Assembly: GCA_002360325.1 (NCBI GenBank)
Contig: DEQG01000066.1
Coordinates: 26,075-61,699 of the forward strand
Direction of reading: 5' to 3'
Length of the DNA stretch: 35,625 bases
DNA from: Salinicoccus sp. UBA3372
GTDB taxonomy: Bacteria > Bacillota > Bacilli > Staphylococcales > Salinicoccaceae
Shown here: piece after piece, positions 8,107 through 15,150 of the stretch
How the letters are laid out: each line of letters begins with the position of its first letter
Numbering within the stretch: position 1 is the first letter of the stretch
Made by a program: the position numbers and the translations under genes
Notes under the pieces: model-generated
Database searches by the model: none
Told to the model about the DNA's origin: nothing
What the model saw: only the letters and a program-made list of their open reading frames with translations

Positions 8107-8825
8107 TATTCCGCCTCCCTGCTGGTGATTTTCACTTCATAATCATCATTTTCCACCTGTTGCTGCAGCTTTTTATATTCATCTTCGTCAATCGATCTGT
8201 AGATGATTCTGTCTCCTGCTTCATATAAGATCTGAGGTTTCCTGTTCTCATCAAATAAAGGGATGGGGGTGCGCCCAAGCAGATTCCAGCCGCCTGGTGA
8301 AGTGAAAGGGTACATTCCCGTCTGTTTTCCGCCGATACCGACCGAGCCTGCCGGAATGCTCGTCCTCGGATTATCGAGACGGTCTTTGAACAATCGCTCA
8401 TCCAGACCGCCCAGATAGGGGAACCCCGGCATGAATCCAAGCATATAAACTAAGTATTCCGTATCGCTGTGGAGGCTGATGACTTCCTCCGGTGATAATC
8501 CGTTATCATCGAACAATTCCAAATCCGGGCCATATTCCCCGCCGTAACAGACCGGGATTTCAACAAGGTTATACTTGAATGTCCGTTTTTCAAGCCTGGC
8601 AAGATCTATTCGCTTTAAAGTGTCCTCCACATTAGTACCGGTTGTTTTAAAAATGTCGTAGTATATTATAAGGCTGGTATAAGATATGACTATTTCCAGA
8701 ACGCCGTCTATATTCATTTTTTCCAGTTCATTCTTCAAATGGACCAGTTTTTTATTTGTATCCTCACTGATTTCATCTCCGAGGTAAGCGGTTACGGAAT
8801 TCTCGGAGTATCTTTTTATATCCAC
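8106..8825 (-). CDS. pxpB: 5-oxoprolinase subunit PxpB (KipI, AHS1 domain)
   Basis: A 239-residue AHS1-family protein. It has IPVCYGGEYGPDLE (about 137-150), the LGFMPGFPYLGGLDERL block and the region containing IPAGSVGIGGKQTGMYP and SPGGWNLLGRTP, all characteristic of PxpB/KipI. It forms a complex with PxpC for ATP-dependent cleavage of 5-oxoproline. The start is a GTG at 8825 preceded by AAAGGGGTG at seven bases; no better ATG lies nearby. It is the first gene of the leftward operon and lies about 60 bases downstream of a candidate sigma-A promoter with an overlapping palindrome. Confidence 0.93.
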   Translation of the reverse strand: MDIKRYSENSVTAYLGDEISEDTNKKLVHLKNELEKMNIDGVLEIVISYTSLIIYYDIFKTTGTNVEDTLKRIDLARLEKRTFKYNLVEIPVCYGGEYGPDLELFDDNGLSPEEVISLHSDTEYLVYMLGFMPGFPYLGGLDERLFKDRLDNPRTSIPAGSVGIGGKQTGMYPFTSPGGWNLLGRTPIPLFDENRKPQILYEAGDRIIYRSIDEDEYKKLQQQVENDDYEVKITSREAE

Positions 8826-8880
8826 TCGTATACACCCCTTTTGAAGTCTTTTTTAATGCCCTCATTCTATCACATTATTC

Positions 8881-8913
8881 TGTATATTATAAATATACAC
8901 TGATAAATGATAA
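8881..8913 (-). promoter_or_regulatory. Candidate promoter of the pxp operon with overlapping palindrome
   Basis: On the minus strand, TTATCA (8908-8913) and TATAAT (8886-8891) are separated by 16 bases, a fair sigma-A promoter. The -10 region lies inside the near-perfect dyad TGTATATTATAAATATACA (8881-8899), which resembles operators of GntR-type repressors. No regulator gene lies beside the operon. Confidence 0.5.
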
Positions 8914-8924
8914 CAGTCTTTTTA

Positions 8925-8964
8925 TAAATAAAAGACACCTGGCAGTTCCCACTGACACAGGTGC
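8925..8964 (-). terminator. Terminator of the BASS/ACR3-like gene
   Basis: On the minus strand, CACCTG (8958-8963) pairs with CAGGTG (8936-8941). An inner GTCAGT/ACTGCC partial stem is present, followed by CTTTTATTTA. It separates the transporter gene from the pxp promoter. Confidence 0.75.
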
Positions 8965-8969
8965 TTTGT

Positions 8970-9887
8970 TTACATACTAATCTGCATTATACGGCTTGTC
9001 ACGGCCAGTATCGGTATCTCGATTAAAGGTCCGATAATCAATGCAAGCGTTATAATCGGCATATCGTCAAAAACTACGACTGCGATAGCCAGCGCAAGCG
9101 GGGAATTCCTTGCCATTGTTATCATGACAAGGCTGACAGTGTCACGGTAATTGAATTTGAATATTTTCGCTGTCATATTTCCGATTATAAAATTAATTAT
9201 GAAAAACAGTGATATCGGTATGAGTATTATTTGAAGTAAATTTAAATTATTGAACAGAGTTTCTCTTTCAGATGCAAATATTGAAAGGACGGCCAGGCTC
9301 AAGACAACTGGATTTATCGCAGACACACGCTGCAGGTATTCCCCGGGAAATATGAGTTTTATCACTACTGCCAGGCCAAGCGGTATGATCAGTGTCAATA
9401 TCATAGAGAAGACGACACTGAATGAGACCCATTCGAACACACCGAAAAATATAGAGATATACACTGGCAGGAGAATGATCTGGAGTATGAAATTTATCGG
9501 CAATATCGTTGTCGATAAAGCTGTATTTCCTTTGGCAAGATTCGTAAATATTATATACCAGTCTGTACAGGGAGTGACAAGAAGCATGACCAGCCCCAGC
9601 CATAGAACAGGCTGATCTGCTAAAAATATATAGCCCAGCAGATAAGCGAGTACCGGCGTCCATATGAAATTTATAGCAAGGGACACAAAATTAAATTTAT
9701 AATTTTTTATCGATGCAGGAATATCCCTGAACGGTACATCAAGGAATATCAAGAATAATAACGCCATCAGTAACGGCACAACCAGTGCACCGAGCACAGC
9801 CGCCACCCATTCATACCGTCCTATGAACAGTGCAACGCCAATCATTATTAAAATTAAAACAGGAGACAGTCGATCCAGCAATTTCAC
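8970..9887 (-). CDS. Bile acid:sodium symporter/ACR3-superfamily membrane transporter
   Basis: A 305-residue protein of about ten membrane helices. The segment MLLVTPCTDWYIIFTNLAKGNTALS (about 100-125) carries the conserved helix-break cysteine of ACR3-type arsenite permeases (PCT motif). ILPINFILQIILLPVYI follows, typical of the 'arsenic resistance protein' branch of the BASS superfamily. The start is GTG with AAAGGATGA in front. No arsR or arsC is adjacent, so arsenite export is only one possibility; related members move organic anions. It is monocistronic, with its own terminator. Confidence 0.75.
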   Translation of the reverse strand: MKLLDRLSPVLILIMIGVALFIGRYEWVAAVLGALVVPLLMALLFLIFLDVPFRDIPASIKNYKFNFVSLAINFIWTPVLAYLLGYIFLADQPVLWLGLVMLLVTPCTDWYIIFTNLAKGNTALSTTILPINFILQIILLPVYISIFFGVFEWVSFSVVFSMILTLIIPLGLAVVIKLIFPGEYLQRVSAINPVVLSLAVLSIFASERETLFNNLNLLQIILIPISLFFIINFIIGNMTAKIFKFNYRDTVSLVMITMARNSPLALAIAVVVFDDMPIITLALIIGPLIEIPILAVTSRIMQISM

Positions 9888-9966
9888 TCATCCTTTATAT
9901 TTATATAATCTCTGAAATGTCACTTTCATGTTATAAAATTCCGAAAACAGGGAACTCATTCAATAC

Positions 9967-9975
9967 TGATATATA
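9967..9975 (+). promoter_or_regulatory. Extended -10 promoter of the first RluA-like gene
   Basis: TGATATATA is an extended -10 element (TGnTATATA) 30 bases before the start codon. An equivalent element occurs in front of the second copy at 10729-10737, which suggests the promoter region was duplicated with the gene. Confidence 0.4.
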
Positions 9976-10004
9976 AGTGAAAAAGAGTAAAGGAGAGTGC
10001 ATCA

Positions 10005-10682
10005 ATGCATACTAATATCTTATATGAGGATGACAATCTGCTCATAATTGAAAAATCGGCCATAATACCTTCATATAATGAAAGTACTGAAGCTGAAGAT
10101 TTGCTGAATGCGCTGAAAGAACACATGAAAAAAAGTGACGCTGAAAGTGAGGATCTGTATCCGGAAACTGATGAAATACCGGGCAGTCCGATAGGCGGTG
10201 CCGCAGTATTCGCCAAAAATGCCGATGCCGCTTCTTTTTTGACAGAGAACAATGAGAAAAACAATGTGACAAGGAAGTACAGGGCGATTGTCCGCGGTAA
10301 GATGCCGAAAGACGAAGACACTTTAACTGATCACCTCATTAGGAACCCTGAAAATAATTCATTCAGCATTACCGATGAAGATGACAGAAGTGCCATCAAA
10401 AGCGTACTTCATTACAAAGTCATCGACAGAGATCCGAGTGATGATCTGACCCTCATGGAAATCGAAATGGAAAAAGGTTATTCGTATCATATCAGGGTGC
10501 AGCTCGCCAATGTCGGCAACGTCCTTCACGGCGACACCAGCCATGGACAGCATTATAACAAGGTCGGCCAGCCGATTGCATTATGGTCTTACAGCGTCAA
10601 TGTCCTGCTCCCATCAAAAGATAGTCCGGCGGCTGTAGAATCCACACCGCCCGATGAAGCACCTTGGAATCATTTCTATTAA
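10005..10682 (+). CDS. RluA-family pseudouridine synthase-like protein lacking the catalytic motif
   Basis: A 225-residue protein that aligns without gaps to the next gene over its whole length: NILYEDDNLLIIEK, GGAAVFAKNADAAS, RKYRAIVRGKM, IRVQLANVGNVLHGD and the PPDEAPWNHFY ending. The RluA signature HRLDRP (residues 57-62 of the partner) is replaced by EIPGSP, so the catalytic Asp60 is Gly. The RNA-contacting GRSHQIR is changed to GYSYHIR. The frame is intact, with a good AAAGGAGAG ribosome site, and many changes are conservative, so this is not a fresh pseudogene. It is unlikely to isomerise uridine. An RNA-binding or chaperone-like role, or slow loss of function, are the alternatives. Confidence 0.75.
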   Translation: MHTNILYEDDNLLIIEKSAIIPSYNESTEAEDLLNALKEHMKKSDAESEDLYPETDEIPGSPIGGAAVFAKNADAASFLTENNEKNNVTRKYRAIVRGKMPKDEDTLTDHLIRNPENNSFSITDEDDRSAIKSVLHYKVIDRDPSDDLTLMEIEMEKGYSYHIRVQLANVGNVLHGDTSHGQHYNKVGQPIALWSYSVNVLLPSKDSPAAVESTPPDEAPWNHFY

Positions 10683-10728
10683 ACTGTCAGGCAGACACCC
10701 GTTTCCATCTTTCATATTATTGGCCGGA

Positions 10729-10737
10729 TGATATAAT
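10729..10737 (+). promoter_or_regulatory. Extended -10 promoter of the second RluA-like gene
   Basis: TGATATAAT is a consensus extended -10 element 30 bases before the start codon of the active-type pseudouridine synthase. No convincing -35 is visible, as is common with extended -10 promoters. Confidence 0.5.
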
Positions 10738-10766
10738 GTGATGAAGATGTAAAAGGAGAGTACACC

Positions 10767-11444
10767 ATGAATATAAATATTTTATATGAAGATAATCACC
10801 TGCTGATCGTGGAGAAACCTGTCAATATTCCCGTGCAGGAAGATGCTTCGGGTGACAAAGACCTGCTCAACATGCTGAAGGCCTACATTAAGGAAAATGA
10901 AAACAAGCCTGGCAACGTCTACCTTGGACTTGTACACAGACTGGACCGTCCGGTCGGCGGAGCCATCGTCTTTGCCAAAACATCCAAGGCCGCTTCAAGA
11001 CTGTCGGATCAGCTGAGACAAAATAAGATAGTAAGAAAGTATAAAGCAGTTGTCCGGGGGAAAGTATCGCCATCCAAAGACACACTGACCGATTATCTGT
11101 ATAAAAACCGGAAAAATAATACGGTGACTGTCGTCGATAAAAACAAAAAAGATGCTAAAAAAGCAATACTCCATTACAAAGTGCTCGGTAATGATAAAAA
11201 GAACAGCCTGTCAATGCTGGAGATAGAACTTGAAACAGGCCGCTCCCATCAGATCCGTGTACAGCTTGCCAATGAAGGCAATGTTTTATATGGTGACCAG
11301 AAATATGGAAAGAACCGGAACAAGGTCGGGCAGCAGATTGCACTGTGGGCATATACACTGGAAGTAAAACATCCGACCAGAGATGAAATCATTTCAGTTG
11401 AATGCCCGCCGCCTGACAAAACGCCCTGGAGCAATTTCCATTAA
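10767..11444 (+). CDS. RluA-family 23S rRNA/tRNA pseudouridine synthase
   Basis: A 225-residue protein with the family motif LVHRLDRPVGG (55-65) holding the catalytic Asp60. It is followed by VFAKTSKAA, RKYKAVVRG and GRSHQIRVQLAN near residue 160-170. It isomerises uridine to pseudouridine in a structured RNA; which site cannot be told from sequence. No N-terminal S4 domain is present, so it belongs to the short RluA branch. It follows the degenerate copy by 84 bases but has its own extended -10 promoter and AAAGGAGAG site. It ends at a perfect 22-bp palindromic terminator. Confidence 0.88.
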   Translation: MNINILYEDNHLLIVEKPVNIPVQEDASGDKDLLNMLKAYIKENENKPGNVYLGLVHRLDRPVGGAIVFAKTSKAASRLSDQLRQNKIVRKYKAVVRGKVSPSKDTLTDYLYKNRKNNTVTVVDKNKKDAKKAILHYKVLGNDKKNSLSMLEIELETGRSHQIRVQLANEGNVLYGDQKYGKNRNKVGQQIALWAYTLEVKHPTRDEIISVECPPPDKTPWSNFH

Positions 11445-11457
11445 AAATTCAATTTTT

Positions 11458-11486
11458 AAGAGGCAGCATATATGCTGCCTCTTTTT
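11458..11486. terminator. Bidirectional terminator
   Basis: The perfect self-complementary stem GAGGCAGCATATATGCTGCC plus TC is flanked by AA and CTTTTT. It lies between the converging RluA-type and deaminase genes. Confidence 0.88.
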
Positions 11487-11503
11487 CTATAATAAACCTC
11501 TCT

Positions 11504-11980
11504 TCAGCCCTGGTGGTATTTATATTGAAGTTCTTTCACTTCTTCTGATAATTTTTCATCCGGACCGTCTACTCGGACACCACTTAAAACTTCAGTTACG
11601 GAGAGTCCTTTTAACAGTCCTGCTTCTACACCCAGGTCCTTCTGCCACTCTTTCAACTGCCTGCCGGAACTCGCATAGACGATTCTGCCGAGTCCGACAA
11701 GACCGTGTGCGGAAGCACACATCGAACAATGCTCTCCGGAAGTATATACAACCGCCTCTTTCCTATCATACTCTGAAAGATTATTTACCGCCCATTTAGC
11801 AATTTCAAACTCCGGATGACGCATGTTGTCACCTTCAGCATCTCTGTTGTGATCTTCGAATAAAACCTCACCGTCTTTTGACACGAGAATGGAACCGAAA
11901 GGGGAGTTCCCCTTTTCCAAAGCTTCAGCAGCCAGATCAACACTTCTCTTAAGATATTCTCTATCTTTATCCGTTACCAT
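11504..11980 (-). CDS. Nucleoside/guanine deaminase-like protein (CDA fold)
   Basis: A 158-residue zinc deaminase of the cytidine deaminase superfamily. The zinc/active-site HxE is HPEFE (H55, E57) and the second motif is EHCSMC (C85, C88). Most tRNA adenosine or guanine deaminases have P-C-x-x-C; here the residue before the first Cys is His84, so the branch is atypical. SPFGSILV near the N-terminus is standard. The longest frame starts at 11995, but that ATG lies inside the AGGAGG site; the ATG at 11980 is correctly spaced. It is a single gene. Substrate is unknown: guanine, cytosine or a modified base are candidates. It is too diverged to call TadA. Confidence 0.78.
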   Translation of the reverse strand: MVTDKDREYLKRSVDLAAEALEKGNSPFGSILVSKDGEVLFEDHNRDAEGDNMRHPEFEIAKWAVNNLSEYDRKEAVVYTSGEHCSMCASAHGLVGLGRIVYASSGRQLKEWQKDLGVEAGLLKGLSVTEVLSGVRVDGPDEKLSEEVKELQYKYHQG

Positions 11981-12025
11981 AATCAGCCTCCTCATTCATT
12001 TAACAATACTATAACAAATTAACGC

Positions 12026-12056
12026 TTGCGGCTGCCGTAACGTCATCCATTAAAAT
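12026..12056 (+). promoter_or_regulatory. MerR-type promoter candidate with 19-bp spacer
   Basis: TTGCGG (12026-12031) and TAAAAT (12051-12056) are 19 bp apart, the long spacing typical of MerR-activated promoters. TTGCGG with CCGTAA (12035-12040) forms a near-palindrome. The resulting leader would be short, which weakens the call. Confidence 0.3.
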
Positions 12057-12077
12057 GAAACCAAGGAGATGATACAG

Positions 12078-12830
12078 ATGTATACAATTACAGAATTCAG
12101 TTCAAAAACAGGCGTGTCCAACCGTACTCTAAGGTTTTACGAAGAGCTGGGACTGCTGCTGCCAAAAGAAAGAAATCAGAGTGGTCACAGAATTTACGGC
12201 ATGGATGAATTATCCAGACTGCAGTTAATCCAGTCCTTGAAGTTTATCGGATATTCGCTGCAGGAGATCAAAGATCTCATAAGCAATAAGCAATTTAATT
12301 CAGATTCTTTTAAGGGTTCACTGTCTTTTCAACGGAAAATCATGATGGAGAAAAAGGCCGAAATCGAGGATGCTTTGAACACGATCGAAAAACTCGATCG
12401 ATTGATAGATGACGGTCACGAAATACATTCGGATTTCATCACTTCTATCATTTATGCAGCCGTAAACGAAGAAAAACAGAGTGAATGGTTACAAAATAAT
12501 TTTGACAGCAAATTAGTGAACCCTGAATCAGATGATTTTAATGCTGAAGAGATGGAGCAGGTATGGCTTGATTTACAGGCGGACATCCAAAAATTGATGA
12601 AAGAAAATGTATCTCCGGAGTCGGAAAGTGCACAGGCTGTATTTCTAAAGCTGGGAGACACGCTTAAAAATCTGATGCCGAATGCCGTAGATGAAGAACA
12701 GCTCAAGACTTTGGAAGCAGATTTGGAAAATGCCGAAGATATGGATTTTTCAACACCCGACTTCTGGTCACAGAAAGAAATCGAATATATTGAACAGATC
12801 ATGAAGGCGATGGAAGAGAAATATAAATAA
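12078..12830 (+). CDS. MerR-family transcriptional regulator with TipAS-like C-terminal region
   Basis: A 250-residue protein. Residues 1-70 are a MerR winged helix: MYTITEFSSKTGVSNRTLRF, the YEELGLLLP turn, GHRIYGMDEL and GYSLQEIKDLI. A coiled-coil (about 80-115) follows. Residues about 120-250 are an acidic helical domain resembling the TipAS ligand-binding fold, which often senses hydrophobic or peptide drugs. No metal-binding Cys pattern is seen, so it is not a metal sensor. The ATG nine bases upstream touches the AAGGAG site; the ATG at 12078 is correctly spaced. Neighbours are unrelated and a terminator follows, so the target may be its own gene or genes elsewhere. Confidence 0.85.
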   Translation: MYTITEFSSKTGVSNRTLRFYEELGLLLPKERNQSGHRIYGMDELSRLQLIQSLKFIGYSLQEIKDLISNKQFNSDSFKGSLSFQRKIMMEKKAEIEDALNTIEKLDRLIDDGHEIHSDFITSIIYAAVNEEKQSEWLQNNFDSKLVNPESDDFNAEEMEQVWLDLQADIQKLMKENVSPESESAQAVFLKLGDTLKNLMPNAVDEEQLKTLEADLENAEDMDFSTPDFWSQKEIEYIEQIMKAMEEKYK

Positions 12831-12835
12831 CAGAG

Positions 12836-12873
12836 AGCGGTCAGTTCAAAGTTACGCAGGATTGACCGCTTTT
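12836..12873 (+). terminator. Terminator of the MerR-family gene
   Basis: AGCGGTCA (12836-12843) pairs with TGACCGCT (12863-12870), followed by a short T tract. Confidence 0.8.
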
Positions 12874-12929
12874 AACATGATGAAACCACATTTCCACCTT
12901 CATAAAATAACAGACTTTTCAGAAATGAA

Positions 12930-12958
12930 TTGATTTTGGCTATTGTATCCAATATAAT
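12930..12958 (+). promoter_or_regulatory. Sigma-A promoter of the MmgE/PrpD gene with embedded operator
   Basis: TTGATT (12930-12935) and a consensus TATAAT (12953-12958) are 17 bp apart. The spacer ends in ATTGTATCCAAT (12942-12953), which recurs at 15099-15110 in front of the CitE-like gene. A repressor bound here would block RNA polymerase directly. The FCD-type GntR protein encoded at 14389 is the natural candidate. Confidence 0.65.
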
Positions 12959-12989
12959 GGCACTAACATGACTAAGGAGGTCGGATGTA

Positions 12990-14342
12990 TTGTCTTTAAG
13001 CAAAGAATTGGCACAGTATGTAGTTTCAACTTCATATGATGACATACCTGAAGATGTCGTTGAGTTTACCAAGCTTTGCATTTTGGATTATTTCAGTTCT
13101 GCCATCGCCGGCAAAGACACAGAGCCGATTAAGAAAGTTGAAGAGCTGGTTGAAATGCTTGGCGGTAACGAACAGGCATCATTGATCAATGGGGGGAAGT
13201 CTTCTGTTGCGAATGCCGCACTGCTGAACGGCGCAGCGAGTCACATTGTCGAGCAGGATGATATTCACAAAAGTTCCATCATCCATGCAGCAACAGTTGT
13301 CATTCCCGCAGCACTTGCAGTCGGTGAATGGAAAAAACTGGATGGTAAAGATTTGATTACAGCAGTCGTTGTCGGTTATGAGGTCTGTTTTAGAATTGGT
13401 GAAGCTGTTTCACCTTCCCATTATTATTACTGGCACAACACGGCAACATGCGGCACATTCGGTTCGGCAGCAGCGGTTGCAAAGCTGTTAAATCTCTCAG
13501 GGGAACAGACAGTCCACTCACTTGGCAATGCCGGTACACAGGCCGCAGGTTTGTGGGAATTTATCGAAGACGGTGCGATGTCCAAGCAGCTGCACCCGGG
13601 GAAAGCGGCGATGAACGGTGTGATCTCAAGCATGCTTGCAGAAAAGGATTTTACTGCTGCTTCGAAAATTTTGGAAGGCAGACGCGGTTTCTTTGAAGCG
13701 ATGAGTGATGAGTATGATGCGGATAAAATCACTGACGGTCTTGGCAAGGAATTTAAAATCATGGAAAACTCATTCAAGGTCCATGCTTCATGCAGACATA
13801 CACATCATGCAATGGATCTTGTATCAGACTTGGCAAAGCAGCAGGGTATAAATGCTGATGAAGTGAAAAAGATTGAAGTGGGTACTTACGATGTGGCGAT
13901 CAACATCACGGACAATGACAATCCTCAAACAGTCTATCAGTGCAAATTCAGTTTACAGTATTGTACAGCACTTGCACTTGTCAAAAAGAATGGAAACCTG
14001 GACACGTTCACTGAAGAAAATCTTTGGGACGACGAAGTCAGAAGCATGATGGACAAAGTCAATATTTTTACTGACGATGAAGTGAATCAGGCGTACCCTG
14101 AAAAATGGGGCGCGAATGTCAAAGTCCATTTGAAGAACGGTGAAATAATAGAACTGATCACTGAATATCCAAAAGGAGATCCTGAAAATAATGTAACGAA
14201 AGAGGATCTTTATGATAAATTCATGGTCCTTTCAAAAGACATCGATAAAGGGCAGGCAGAAGAAATTGCGGACAATATTCTATCACTGGAAGATATTGAT
14301 GACCTAGGCACACTTTTCCCTTATAATGTCACAGTGAAATAG
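12990..14342 (+). CDS. MmgE/PrpD-family protein
   Basis: A 450-residue protein of the family that includes 2-methylcitrate dehydratase, cis-aconitate decarboxylase and iminodisuccinate epimerase. Features are CILDYFSSAIAG (about 32-43), NAALLNGAASHIVEQDDIH (about 75-93), a central HNTATCGTFGSAAAVAKLL and an HPGKAAMNG segment. The DD-H pattern replaced by EQDDIH is normal for the broad family. The start is TTG with AAGGAGG nine bases upstream; the in-frame ATG alternatives are not better placed. It is controlled by its own promoter with a candidate GntR operator. Its neighbours act on branched dicarboxylates or their CoA esters, which suggests a dehydratase, decarboxylase or isomerase step at the start of that pathway. 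The exact substrate is open. Confidence 0.85.
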   Translation: MSLSKELAQYVVSTSYDDIPEDVVEFTKLCILDYFSSAIAGKDTEPIKKVEELVEMLGGNEQASLINGGKSSVANAALLNGAASHIVEQDDIHKSSIIHAATVVIPAALAVGEWKKLDGKDLITAVVVGYEVCFRIGEAVSPSHYYYWHNTATCGTFGSAAAVAKLLNLSGEQTVHSLGNAGTQAAGLWEFIEDGAMSKQLHPGKAAMNGVISSMLAEKDFTAASKILEGRRGFFEAMSDEYDADKITDGLGKEFKIMENSFKVHASCRHTHHAMDLVSDLAKQQGINADEVKKIEVGTYDVAINITDNDNPQTVYQCKFSLQYCTALALVKKNGNLDTFTEENLWDDEVRSMMDKVNIFTDDEVNQAYPEKWGANVKVHLKNGEIIELITEYPKGDPENNVTKEDLYDKFMVLSKDIDKGQAEEIADNILSLEDIDDLGTLFPYNVTVK

Positions 14343-14388
14343 TATAGCCTCTATATGTTATTCATATGTAGAGAGAAGGATGATAAGT

Positions 14389-15033
14389 ATGAAATTTAAA
14401 GCTGTTGCAAGGGAAATTCTCCCCAATTCAGTCACAACCATTTTGAGACAGGCAATTTTAAAAGGGGAAGTGAAACCTAATGAAAGGCTTGTGCAGGCTG
14501 ATATTGCAGAGCAGCTCGGCGTCAGCAGAATGCCGGTACGTGAAGCATTGAAAACACTGGAAATGGAAGGTCTCGTCAGTCTGGAACCCCATAAGGGTGC
14601 TGTCGTCAATTCACTGACCATGAATGATATCAATGAAATATATGAACTCCGTACAATATTGGAACCTTTCACTTTGGAAAGAAGCATTCCAAATTTAACT
14701 TTGGAAGACATAGTCCAGCTTGAAAATCTTCATAAGAAAATGATGCAGACAACGGATATCGAAACATATGTGGATTTGAACAATCAGTTCCATAATCTTT
14801 CATTGTCAGGCGCCAAAAGCAAACGCCTTCATGGTTTGATGGCAAGAGTTTCCCACGGTATAGCAAAAGATACACCGTATGTGATACCCGATCAGATTGA
14901 AAAATCCAACGCGGAACATTCCAAAATTCTGGATGCTGTAAAAGAACAGAATATCGAGACCGCCTGCACGGAATATGCACACCACATCAGCCGCACCCAT
15001 AAAGATCTGATACCACTGCTGCATTTGGAATAG
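14389..15033 (+). CDS. GntR-family (FadR/FCD subfamily) transcriptional regulator
   Basis: A 214-residue protein. Residues about 8-75 are the GntR winged helix: ILRQAILKGEVKPNERLVQ, DIAEQLGVSRMPVREALKTL and LEMEGLVSLEPHKGAVV. Residues about 80-205 form the helical FCD domain with IYELRTILEPFTLE. It has metal/ligand-type histidines (NNQFHNLSL, EHSKIL and the AHHISRTH end), the usual carboxylate-sensing fold. The ATG at 14380 abuts the AGAAGG site, so the ATG at 14389 is chosen. It lies 46 bases after the PrpD-like gene and 117 bases before the CitE operon, so it is placed to control both. Members of this class often respond to an organic acid intermediate. Confidence 0.9.
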   Translation: MKFKAVAREILPNSVTTILRQAILKGEVKPNERLVQADIAEQLGVSRMPVREALKTLEMEGLVSLEPHKGAVVNSLTMNDINEIYELRTILEPFTLERSIPNLTLEDIVQLENLHKKMMQTTDIETYVDLNNQFHNLSLSGAKSKRLHGLMARVSHGIAKDTPYVIPDQIEKSNAEHSKILDAVKEQNIETACTEYAHHISRTHKDLIPLLHLE

Positions 15034-15062
15034 TACTTGAAAGGTTTGTAAATTCTAAAAAT

Positions 15063-15110
15063 TCTGTTTACAAATAAACAGAGTTCTTTTACACTGGAAT
15101 TGTATCCAAT
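15063..15110 (+). promoter_or_regulatory. Regulatory region of the CitE operon: hairpin/dyad plus repeated operator
   Basis: TCTGTTTA (15063-15070) and TAAACAGA (15075-15082) form a perfect 8-bp dyad with a CAAA loop, followed by GTTCTTTT. It could be a weak terminator for the GntR gene or an operator. ATTGTATCCAAT at 15099-15110 repeats the element in the PrpD promoter exactly. A possible promoter is TTTACA (15067-15072) with TACACT (15090-15095) at 17 bp, which would put the repeat at the transcription start. Confidence 0.5.
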
Positions 15111-15150
15111 CAACAATATCCTGAAAAAGGAGAAGTTTAGGTGATTAAAA

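Noticed and set aside
8970..9887. Calling the transporter an arsenite efflux pump
   Set aside because: The PCT motif supports the ACR3-like branch, but no arsR, arsC or arsA gene is near and the superfamily also contains organic anion carriers.
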